A DNA stretch of 63,111 nucleotides, taken from contig JAGBZD010000024.1 of the NCBI GenBank assembly GCA_017628395.1, forward strand, positions 1 to 63,111. The letters are read 5' to 3'. Below are positions 53,810 to 61,234 of the stretch, one piece after another. Made by a program: the position numbers and the translations under genes. The stretch is from Paludibacteraceae bacterium. Its GTDB lineage: Bacteria; Bacteroidota; Bacteroidia; Bacteroidales; Paludibacteraceae. The number at the start of each line of letters is the position of its first letter. Positions within the stretch are counted from its first letter, which is position 1. The notes under the pieces were generated by a model, which made no database searches, had not been told where the DNA came from, and saw only the letters and a program-made list of their open reading frames with translations.

Positions 53810-54787
53810 TCAAAAATCATGCCAATCTGCCAATACCATTGCTGCCATGGCTTCCACCACGGGCACAGCCCGCACCGCCACGCACGCGTCATGCCTTCCC
53901 GCCGCCTCTCGCCTTAGTGTCTTGCGATTCGACGCCGTGGGCTTAAACACGCAGCGGAATACGATAGGCGTGCTGTCGCTTATTCCACCTGCTATACCGC
54001 CAGAGATTAGTCTTGTGTTCTCCGAGAGATACATCTCGCTGCCTTTCTTGCTCACGCCCTCAAAGCCCGAACCGTACTCAAATCCTTTGCAGGCATTGAT
54101 ACTCATCATGGCGAAGGCCAAGTGCGCTTGTAGTTTATCGAAGATGGGTTCGCCCACGCCTATGGGCATACCTGTGATGCGACACTCCACGATGCCACCA
54201 ATACTGTCGCCATCTTGTTGAATAGCAGCGATGTATGCATCAAACCGTTCGGCGTTGGTCTCTTCGCCCACTTGCACCAGTTTGGCTTCGATGTGTATGT
54301 TTTTTTCGGCAAGTATTTGTTTGGCTATGCTGCCTGCCACTACGCGTGCGGCTGTTTCTCTGGCAGAAGCGCGTCCGCCACCACGGTGGTCGCGTATGCC
54401 ATATTTCTCTTGATAAACGCGATCGGCGTGTCCTATTCGATACGAGTGGCGCAGCCATTCATAATCTTCGGGTCGTGCGTCGCTATTGCGAATGATGAAG
54501 GCAATAGGTGTACCCAGTGTCACACCGTCCATCACTCCGCTCAGCCATTCCACCTCATCCGTCTCACGCAACGCCCGAGGTGATACCCCACCATTCACCT
54601 CTTCGCCTTTCGCCTTTCGCCTCTCGCCTTTAACCTTTCCTCGCCCTGCCCTGCGGTCAAGCTCGCTCTGTATGAGCGTAAGGTCGATATGCAAACCCGC
54701 AGGCACGCCATCCAGCACGCCACCGATAGCCCGACCGTGTGACTCTCCGAAGGAGGTGAAAGTGAAATGTTCGCCGAAAGTATTCAT
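53810..54787 (-). CDS. aroC: Chorismate synthase
   Basis: 325 residues. It makes chorismate from EPSP. FGESHGRAIGGVLDGVPAG, YRIGHADRVYQEKYGIRDHRGGGRASARETAARVVAG and RAVPVVEAMAAMVLADW are the three signature regions. The conserved RRxGxS...RxETDEVE segment is interrupted at residues 47-61 by a Lys/Glu-rich stretch (GKVKGERRKAKGEEVNGG) encoded by a heptad array. The start is supported by a promoter 20 bases upstream, divergent from the PCMD gene. Confidence 0.95.
   Translation of the reverse strand: MNTFGEHFTFTSFGESHGRAIGGVLDGVPAGLHIDLTLIQSELDRRAGRGKVKGERRKAKGEEVNGGVSPRALRETDEVEWLSGVMDGVTLGTPIAFIIRNSDARPEDYEWLRHSYRIGHADRVYQEKYGIRDHRGGGRASARETAARVVAGSIAKQILAEKNIHIEAKLVQVGEETNAERFDAYIAAIQQDGDSIGGIVECRITGMPIGVGEPIFDKLQAHLAFAMMSINACKGFEYGSGFEGVSKKGSEMYLSENTRLISGGIAGGISDSTPIVFRCVFKPTASNRKTLRREAAGRHDACVAVRAVPVVEAMAAMVLADWHDF
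54604..54645 (-). repeat. CGCCTTT heptad array inside aroC
   Basis: CGCCTTT, CGCCTTT, CGCCTCT, CGCCTTT, AACCTTT, CCTCGCC on the plus strand at exact 7-base steps, in frame. Confidence 0.85.
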
Positions 54788-54807
54788 TAATTTCCTAAAT
54801 AAGCGTG

Positions 54808-54838
54808 CAAAATTACAAAAAAAATTGCATATATCAAA
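54808..54838 (-). promoter_or_regulatory. Promoter of aroC
   Basis: Minus strand TTTG (54838-54835), 19 bases, TAATTTTG (54815-54808). Confidence 0.75.
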
Positions 54839-54855
54839 AAAAAGTAGTAACTTTG
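54824..54855 (+). promoter_or_regulatory. Promoter of the PCMD gene cluster
   Basis: ATTG (54824-54827), 20 bases, TAACTTTG (54848-54855). It overlaps the aroC promoter, so the two should compete for polymerase. Confidence 0.78.
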
Positions 54856-54879
54856 CGCGTTTTTTATGCTCGTTTACTT

Positions 54880-55842
54880 ATGAAGAAGATACTCTTTCTA
54901 CCATTTTTATGTCTGCCGTTGTTTGCTATGGCAGAGCGCGTTGAATTATTGCCATTTGGCGATATGGAGCAATGGACTGTGCGATATATCAAAGAGTCAA
55001 AACTCTTGGGCGGACAAACCAAAACGCTGTATTGTCTTGCTCCAACGGATACTATTCGCAAAAATGCGCCTTATATCTTCGGGCAAAATGGAAACCCTTG
55101 GGCAACCAGCAATGCTTATGCCAATGTGGTCGGTATTGAGAAAGCTGCGGGTACTATGACTCCCGAAGCGCGCGAAGACGGTGGTACTTGCTGCCGACTT
55201 GATGTGGACATGGTAGGTGTACGCGTCATGGGAATGATTGATATTCAGGTCTTAGTGTCGGGTACACTGTTTACGGGTCGTAACATCGAACCTATCACCA
55301 CCGCGGCTGACCCATATCAGAATATCGACTTCGGCGTGCCTTTTACAGCCCGTCCTACTGCTCTAATGTTCGACTATAAGTGCGTGGTGGAACAAGAGAG
55401 TTGGTATTGGTTTGCCAAAGGTACTGCCAAACCGAAAAAAAGAGAGTTTGAAAATGGTGATATAGATGAGGCTGAAGCCTATATCTATCTGCAACACCGT
55501 TGGGAGGACGAGAAGGGAAAGATACACTCCATTCGCGTGGGAACGGGTTATGAACGCTTCTCCAAGACGCAAACAGAGTGGGTGAATGCTCACCGCGTGC
55601 CTATCCACTATGGCGATATTACTGGCGAACCTTGGTATAAAAAGTATATGGGATTCAAAGGTATTGAACGCGCTGCCAACTCCAAAGGTAAGATTACTCC
55701 TATTATTGAGGAGGGTTGGGACGCTACATTAGAGCCTACTCATATGGTTATTGTCATTACATCGGGTAAATTGGAAGCTTTCGAAGGACACGAGGGCAAT
55801 ACTTTGTGGGTGGACAATGTGAGTTTGGTATATGAAGATTAG
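54880..55842 (+). CDS. PCMD-type secreted protein
   Basis: 320 residues from MKKILFLPFLCLPLFAMAERVE, a clear signal peptide. FGDMEQWTVRYIKESKLLGGQTKTLY and the C-terminal HMVIVITSGKLEAFEGHEGNTLWVDNVSLVYED match the PCMD (putative carbohydrate metabolism) domain of Bacteroidetes, a jelly-roll-like fold of unproven function. It is followed after 30 bases by the GDSL-like gene and then a glycosyltransferase. Confidence 0.75.
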   Translation: MKKILFLPFLCLPLFAMAERVELLPFGDMEQWTVRYIKESKLLGGQTKTLYCLAPTDTIRKNAPYIFGQNGNPWATSNAYANVVGIEKAAGTMTPEAREDGGTCCRLDVDMVGVRVMGMIDIQVLVSGTLFTGRNIEPITTAADPYQNIDFGVPFTARPTALMFDYKCVVEQESWYWFAKGTAKPKKREFENGDIDEAEAYIYLQHRWEDEKGKIHSIRVGTGYERFSKTQTEWVNAHRVPIHYGDITGEPWYKKYMGFKGIERAANSKGKITPIIEEGWDATLEPTHMVIVITSGKLEAFEGHEGNTLWVDNVSLVYED

Positions 55843-55872
55843 TTTATCGTTTGAAGTTTAAAGACTAAAAAT

Positions 55873-56589
55873 ATGAAAAAGATTTTACTTTGCATGGCAA
55901 TCGCTCTTTCTTTACCTACCATTTGTATGGCAAAGAAGACCTTGGTGCTAATAGGTGACGCCAGCATGGCACCACATAGTATTGCGAATCCTGATGTGCG
56001 TGGTTGGGGCGAAATGCTCTCTAACGCTTTTACCGATAAAGTGGAGATGGTCAATTTTGCTCAAGCGGGCGAGAGTACCCATACATTGGTAGAAAAACGA
56101 CTCGTGAAGATTTTGGAGCAATGTAATTCGGGCGATTATGTGTTGTTACAGCTTGGACAAAACGACTTGCGCGATGAGAATGGAAGTATGTACTATTCTA
56201 TTGCAGAAATGACAACACAATTGATGGGTGTTGTGGAGAAGATGCAGAAAAAACGATTGAAAGTTATTCTTTGCACCCCGTTAGCTCAACCTTATTACCA
56301 GAATGGACAAATCGTTGATCGCATGGGTGGGTATGCAGAAGTGATTCGCCGAGTGGCTCAAATCAAGAAAACATACTTGTTGGACTTGGAGCGTGTGAGC
56401 AAGGAATGGCTTAATACAATCGGGCGTGAAAATGCTCAATTATTTTTCAAGAATATCTCTCAGGAGACCCAACGCCGTGAGTATTTATTGACGGAAAATG
56501 GTGCCACAGAAGTGAGCCGAATGGTGGCGAAAGAGATTCAGACGCAAAAGATACCTTTCTTGAAAAATCACCTCGTATTGCCTCAATAA
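55873..56589 (+). CDS. SGNH/GDSL-hydrolase-like secreted protein, probably inactive
   Basis: 238 residues with a signal peptide (MKKILLCMAIALSLPTICMA). The fold is that of rhamnogalacturonan-acetylesterase-type SGNH hydrolases: LVLIGDASMAPH (block I), NFAQAGEST (block II), QLGQNDLRDENG (block III). In block I the normal GDS becomes GDA: Ala30 stands where the nucleophile Ser is expected. The block V Asp-x-x-His is also not visible (REYLLTENGATEVSRM). It may therefore bind rather than cut its glycan. Seven bases separate it from the glycosyltransferase gene. Confidence 0.78.
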   Translation: MKKILLCMAIALSLPTICMAKKTLVLIGDASMAPHSIANPDVRGWGEMLSNAFTDKVEMVNFAQAGESTHTLVEKRLVKILEQCNSGDYVLLQLGQNDLRDENGSMYYSIAEMTTQLMGVVEKMQKKRLKVILCTPLAQPYYQNGQIVDRMGGYAEVIRRVAQIKKTYLLDLERVSKEWLNTIGRENAQLFFKNISQETQRREYLLTENGATEVSRMVAKEIQTQKIPFLKNHLVLPQ

Positions 56590-56596
56590 GGAATAA

Positions 56597-57742
56597 ATGT
56601 TTGCCCTGTTGTCGTATATTGATTATTGCCTATTGGGCGCATTGGTACTGATATTGTTGTACCAATGCTATTTCTATTTTCGGTATATGACAATTGCCAG
56701 TCGCAAACAGAGCGAGCACACACCGTTGTTGGATGATGCTAATTGTCCGAAAGTGAGTGTTATTGTTTGTGCGCGCAACGAACAGCAGAATTTGCAAGAC
56801 TATCTTCATACCTTGCTCACGCAGGACTATCCATGCTACGAAGTGATTGTCGTGAATGATGGCTCGGAGGATGATACGCAAATCATATTGGAGCGCTATG
56901 CTTTGCAGTGCAAACAACTTTATACTACTTTTGTTCCGAGGGATGCGCGCGTAATCAGTAGCAAGAAGTTGGCACTTACTATTGGTGTGAAAGCAGCCAA
57001 CTATGACTATTTGTTGCTTACCGATGCCGATTGCCGACCTCATTCGCGTCATTGGATACGCGAGATGATGAGTGGGTTTGCTAACGAACAAACGGAAGTA
57101 GTCTTGGGGTATGGCGCCTACTTTGAGAAGAAAACACTTCTCAATAGTCTAATCTGTTACGATACGCTGTTTATTGGTTTGCAGTATATGGGTATGGCGA
57201 ATGTGGGGTATCCTTATATGGGCGTAGGGCGTAATTTGGCATATAAGAGAGATACTTTCTTCAAGAATAGTGGTTTCCGCGGTATGCTGGGAGAGGTTGC
57301 GGGCGATGATGACCTCTTTGTAAATAAGGTGGCTAATAAGGCAAATACGGCTGTTGTTTGTTCGCCTGAGAGTATTACTTGGTCATCTCCCAAAACGACA
57401 TGGAAGGAATGGATACATCAGAAAACTCGTCATTTGTCGGTCTCTCACCACTATAAGCAAACCAGCAAGATGCGTTTAGGCATTGAGCCAATGACGCGTG
57501 GATTATTTTATGCGCTGTTGATTGCCACTGCGCTGTTTGGGGGTGGATTGGCAATAGGCATAGCTTATCTATTATGGTGGTTGCGGCTGGTGATGCAACT
57601 CTGTGTCATCAACACCGCTGCACATCGTTTGGGCGGACGACTCTTTGGCATAGAGATTGTGGCATATGATATTATACTCCCATTGGTCACACTGTGGTTG
57701 CTCTGTACCAAGCGCTTCCACAAACGACCCATATACTGGTAA
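56597..57742 (+). CDS. Family 2 glycosyltransferase, membrane-bound
   Basis: 381 residues. One N-terminal helix (IDYCLLGALVLILLYQCYFYFRY), a GT-A catalytic domain (VSVIVCARNEQQNLQDYLHTLL, VIVVNDGSEDDT, LLTDADCRP with the metal-binding Asp residues) and at least two C-terminal helices. WIHQKTRHLS occupies the place of the QxxRW motif of processive enzymes, but the match is partial. The start follows TAAGGAATAA, a possible Shine-Dalgarno site. Confidence 0.88.
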   Translation: MFALLSYIDYCLLGALVLILLYQCYFYFRYMTIASRKQSEHTPLLDDANCPKVSVIVCARNEQQNLQDYLHTLLTQDYPCYEVIVVNDGSEDDTQIILERYALQCKQLYTTFVPRDARVISSKKLALTIGVKAANYDYLLLTDADCRPHSRHWIREMMSGFANEQTEVVLGYGAYFEKKTLLNSLICYDTLFIGLQYMGMANVGYPYMGVGRNLAYKRDTFFKNSGFRGMLGEVAGDDDLFVNKVANKANTAVVCSPESITWSSPKTTWKEWIHQKTRHLSVSHHYKQTSKMRLGIEPMTRGLFYALLIATALFGGGLAIGIAYLLWWLRLVMQLCVINTAAHRLGGRLFGIEIVAYDIILPLVTLWLLCTKRFHKRPIYW

Positions 57743-57816
57743 ACCCATCCTGTCTAACAGCGTAGCGGTTTAACATCTAATAATACAATGGTCTAACTTC
57801 TAAAACAAATACAATT

Positions 57817-58122
57817 ATGGAAGAACAAAAACTCAACATCAACCTCTCTCCAGAGATGGCAGAAGGTACTTACAGCAATTTGGCAATCGTAGCACACTCA
57901 TCATCGGAGTTTGTAGTGGATTTCGTGCGCATGATGCCAGGTCAAAAGAGTGCTAATGTACAATCACGCGTGATTATGACCCCAGAGAATACCAAGAAAC
58001 TCCTCTTCGCTCTCCAAGAGAATGTAGCGAAATACGAGAAGCAATTTGGTACGATCAAACTCAACGGCACACCAGCCCCAGGTAGTACTATTCCGATGTC
58101 CTTCGGCGGCGGACAAGCATAA
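57817..58122 (+). CDS. DUF3467 protein
   Basis: 101 residues. LNINLSPEMAEGTYSNLAIVAHSSSEFVVDFVRMMPG followed by VQSRVIMTPENTKKLLFALQENVAKYEKQFG is the DUF3467 family, small cytoplasmic proteins of unknown role. The leader before it has TCTAAC/TCTAATA-like repeats. Confidence 0.88.
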   Translation: MEEQKLNINLSPEMAEGTYSNLAIVAHSSSEFVVDFVRMMPGQKSANVQSRVIMTPENTKKLLFALQENVAKYEKQFGTIKLNGTPAPGSTIPMSFGGGQA

Positions 58123-58127
58123 CCATT

Positions 58128-58210
58128 AACCCGACCGCTCTGCGACCGCTACAGCGCAGCGATCTACAGGGCTTTGCCCGATCTACAAGCGAGCGTAACG
58201 AGCGATCTAA
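58128..58210 (+). repeat. Palindrome-rich leader before the nucleoside phosphorylase gene
   Basis: GACCGCT occurs twice, GCGATCTA/CGATCTA three times, a GGGC-ttt-GCCC hairpin lies at about 58168-58178, and GCGAGCGTAACGAGCG forms an imperfect palindrome. It ends 13 bases before the ATG. It resembles the other array-plus-palindrome leaders in layout but not in sequence. Confidence 0.6.
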
Positions 58211-58223
58211 AAACTTCTAACCT

Positions 58224-59102
58224 ATGAAAAAGACATTTCCAGCCAGTCAACTCATTATCAATGAGGACGGCAGTATATTCCACCTTCACATTCGCCCCGA
58301 ACATTTGGCGGATAAGGTGATATTGGTCGGCGACCAAGGTCGCGTCAACATGGTGGCTTCGTTTTTTGACGAAGGCAGCATTGAGTGCGATATCCAAAGT
58401 CGTGAGTTTCATACTATCACGGGTAAATACAACGGCAAACGCATCTCTTGTATCTCCACAGGTATCGGCACCGACAACTGTGATATTGTGCTCAACGAAT
58501 TGGATGCCCTTGCAAATATCGACTTTGCTACCCGCACAGAGAAAGACGAGCATCGTTCCCTTGAAATCGTGCGTATCGGCACTTGCGGCGGTATGCAAGA
58601 GGATATCCCTCTCGGTACATTCCTCGTGAGTGAGAAATCCATCGGTTGGGACGGCGTATTGGCTTTCTACGAAGGTCGTGACGAGATTGCCGACCTCGGA
58701 TTTGAGGAGGCATTGGTGGACTTCATCCACTATCCAGCCAAAGCGGCTCGCCCATATGTGGTAGCGGCTAATCCTGAGCTTGTCAACCGTATTGCGGGTG
58801 ACGATATGATGCGTGGTTGCACCATCGCTGCCAACGGTTTTTATGGTCCTCAGGGGCGCGTATTGCGTTGTGACTTGGCGGTAAAAGAGATCAATGACTT
58901 GATTACCGACTTCCGCTATGAAGGACAACGCATTACTAACTACGAGATGGAGGGTAGCGCTATCGCAGGTCTCAGCTTGCTGATGGGACATAAAGCCATG
59001 ACTGTCTGCTGTGTCATCGCCCAACGCAAAGTCGAAGCTGCCAACACCGACTATAAACCTCGTATCAAACAATTGGTACAAACTGTATTAGAGAGAATTT
59101 AA
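58224..59102 (+). CDS. Nucleoside phosphorylase (uridine phosphorylase-like)
   Basis: 292 residues. VILVGDQGRVNMVASFF, ISCISTGIGTDNCDIVLNEL, IVRIGTCGGMQEDIPLG and ITNYEMEGSAIAGLSLLMGHK match the PNP/UDP fold, the MEGSA block binding ribose. It cleaves a nucleoside with phosphate for salvage; base specificity is inferred only loosely as uridine. Confidence 0.9.
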   Translation: MKKTFPASQLIINEDGSIFHLHIRPEHLADKVILVGDQGRVNMVASFFDEGSIECDIQSREFHTITGKYNGKRISCISTGIGTDNCDIVLNELDALANIDFATRTEKDEHRSLEIVRIGTCGGMQEDIPLGTFLVSEKSIGWDGVLAFYEGRDEIADLGFEEALVDFIHYPAKAARPYVVAANPELVNRIAGDDMMRGCTIAANGFYGPQGRVLRCDLAVKEINDLITDFRYEGQRITNYEMEGSAIAGLSLLMGHKAMTVCCVIAQRKVEAANTDYKPRIKQLVQTVLERI

Positions 59103-59106
59103 TAAC

Positions 59107-59142
59107 GACCTTAATGTCCTTAATGACCTTAAAGTCCTTAAA
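59107..59142 (+). repeat. 9-bp-period array before the dipeptidyl peptidase III gene
   Basis: GACCTTAAT, GTCCTTAAT, GACCTTAAA, GTCCTTAAA, 9 bases before the ATG. Confidence 0.8.
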
Positions 59143-59151
59143 CAACAGACA

Positions 59152-61128
59152 ATGAAGAAATTAGCAATCCTTAGCCTTGCGCTCGTAGCACTCAGCGCAT
59201 GCTGCAAACAAGAACAAACATTCGACTACACCGTGGACAAATTCTATGACCTCGAGATTCTGCGCTATCAAGTGCCAGAGTTTGACTCTCTGAGTCTGCA
59301 ACAAAAGACCCTCGTTTATCACCTCACCGAAGCAGCCTTGCACGGTCGTGATATTCTCTTCGACCAAAACGGTCGCTACAACCTGCGTATCCGCCGTGCC
59401 CTCGAAGCACTTTACACCCAATACAAGGGCGATAAGAAGAGCGAGGAGTTCGTGAACTTCGAGAAATACCTCAAGCGCGTATGGTTTGCCAACGGCATTC
59501 ACCACCACTACGCATCCGACAAGTTCCAACCTGAGTTTTCTCAAGAGTGGTTCGTGAACGCATGCGCAGAAGCAGGTGTTACCTACGACGAGGCTATCCT
59601 GCCTGTTATCTTTGACCCAACCGTGATGCCTAAGAGCCTTAGCCTTGAGGGCGAAGATCTTCTCCTTGCATCTGCCAACAACTACTACGAGGGTGTGACC
59701 CAAGCAGAGGCAGAAGCATACTACGAGAAGCATAAAGACACTTCTGCTGAGCCATTGTGGATTGGTCTCAATAGCAAACTCGTAAAAGAGAACGGCAAAG
59801 TCGTTGAGCGTGTATATAAAGTAGGCGGTATGTACAGTGCCGCTCTCGAAAAAGTAGTTGAGCATCTCGAGAAAGCGCTCCCATTTGCAGAGAACGAGCA
59901 ACAACGCCTTGTCATCGAGAAAATGATTGAGTTCAACAAGACTGGCGACTTGAAGGCTTTCAACGAGTACTGCATCGCATGGGTGAAAGACCTTGATAGC
60001 CGTGTGGATTATGTAAACGGTTTCACCGAGACATATGCTGATCCGCTGGGTATTACAGGTACTTGGGAGTCACTCGTGAACTTCAAAGATATGCGTGCTA
60101 CCCACCGTTGCCAAACCATCTCCGATAACGCACAATGGTTCGAGGACAACTCTCCAACCGATAAGAAATACAAGAAAGAGGAAGTCAAAGGCGTGAGCGC
60201 AAAGGTAATCACCGCAGCTATCCTAGCGGGTGACTGCTACCCTGCAACGCCTATCGGTATCAACTTGCCTAACGCCAACTGGATTCGCAAGGACTATGGT
60301 TCTAAGTCTGTAACCATCGACAATATCACCCACGCCTACAACGAGGCAGCCAAAGGCAATGGCTTCAACGAGGAGTTTATGGTTAGCCCAGAGGTCATCG
60401 CTATGTACGAGAAAGCAGGTGCTTGCGGCGACTTGCACACCGACCTCCACGAGTGCGTAGGTCACGGTTCTGGTAAATTGATGCCAGGCGTTAGCAAAGA
60501 TGCCCTCAAGGAGCATGCTTCAACCATCGAAGAGGCGCGTGCTGACTTGTTGGGTCTCTACTATATGGCTGACCCTAAGTTGGTAGAACTCGGCTTGTTA
60601 GAGGACGAAGAGGCATACAAGGGATTCTACTACCAACAGATGATGAATGGTCTGATGACCCAACTCGTGCGCATTGAGCCAGGCAAAGACATCGAAGAAT
60701 CACACATGCGCAATCGTCAATTGATTGCTCTCTGGGTATTCAAGAACGCTAAGAACAACGAGGTAGAGATGATTGAGCGCGATGGCAAGCACTACCTCCA
60801 AATCAATGATTACGAGGGTATTCGTCACCTCTATGGCGAGTTGCTTCGTGAGGTACAACGCATCACTTCTGAGGGCGATTACCCTGCTGCAAAAGCGATG
60901 GTAGAGGAGTATGCGGTAAAAGTAGATCAAGACTTGCACAAAGAGATATTGGAGCGTTACGAGAAGCTCAATCTTGCTCCTTATAAAGGTTTTGTGAACC
61001 CTGTTTATACTGCACATTACGATGCAGAAGGCAATATCACGGATGTCACGCTCGACTACACCGAGGGTTATATCGAGCAGCACCTTCGCTATTCCCGCGA
61101 CTATTCCTTCTTGCCTGACATTAATTAA
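59152..61128 (+). CDS. Dipeptidyl peptidase III (M49 family), lipoprotein
   Basis: 658 residues. The M49 zinc motif HECVGHGSGK starts at His433 (HExxxH), and EEARAD at 460-465 provides the third ligand. It removes dipeptides from N-termini of short peptides. MKKLAILSLALVALSAC gives a lipobox (Cys17), so the enzyme is exported, unlike the cytosolic eukaryotic form. With dcp in this window it suggests a periplasmic peptide-trimming capacity. Confidence 0.94.
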   Translation: MKKLAILSLALVALSACCKQEQTFDYTVDKFYDLEILRYQVPEFDSLSLQQKTLVYHLTEAALHGRDILFDQNGRYNLRIRRALEALYTQYKGDKKSEEFVNFEKYLKRVWFANGIHHHYASDKFQPEFSQEWFVNACAEAGVTYDEAILPVIFDPTVMPKSLSLEGEDLLLASANNYYEGVTQAEAEAYYEKHKDTSAEPLWIGLNSKLVKENGKVVERVYKVGGMYSAALEKVVEHLEKALPFAENEQQRLVIEKMIEFNKTGDLKAFNEYCIAWVKDLDSRVDYVNGFTETYADPLGITGTWESLVNFKDMRATHRCQTISDNAQWFEDNSPTDKKYKKEEVKGVSAKVITAAILAGDCYPATPIGINLPNANWIRKDYGSKSVTIDNITHAYNEAAKGNGFNEEFMVSPEVIAMYEKAGACGDLHTDLHECVGHGSGKLMPGVSKDALKEHASTIEEARADLLGLYYMADPKLVELGLLEDEEAYKGFYYQQMMNGLMTQLVRIEPGKDIEESHMRNRQLIALWVFKNAKNNEVEMIERDGKHYLQINDYEGIRHLYGELLREVQRITSEGDYPAAKAMVEEYAVKVDQDLHKEILERYEKLNLAPYKGFVNPVYTAHYDAEGNITDVTLDYTEGYIEQHLRYSRDYSFLPDIN

Positions 61129-61145
61129 TGTAGTTGAAAGTTCAT

Positions 61146-61223
61146 GGTTTAAAGTTTAAAGGCAGGAAGTAGCGGCAAAGCCGCATTACCCAGCCTTTAC
61201 ACCATACACTTTACACCATACAC
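61146..61223 (+). repeat. Array-palindrome-array element upstream of aroA
   Basis: Left: GGTTTAAAGTTTAAAGG. Centre: GGAAGTA, then GCGGC-aaa-GCCGC (61172-61184), then ATTACCCAGCC. Right: TTTACACCATACAC-type heptads to 61223, 11 bases before the aroA ATG. The core matches those at 18142 and 24348. Confidence 0.85.
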
Positions 61224-61234
61224 TAAAAAAATCA

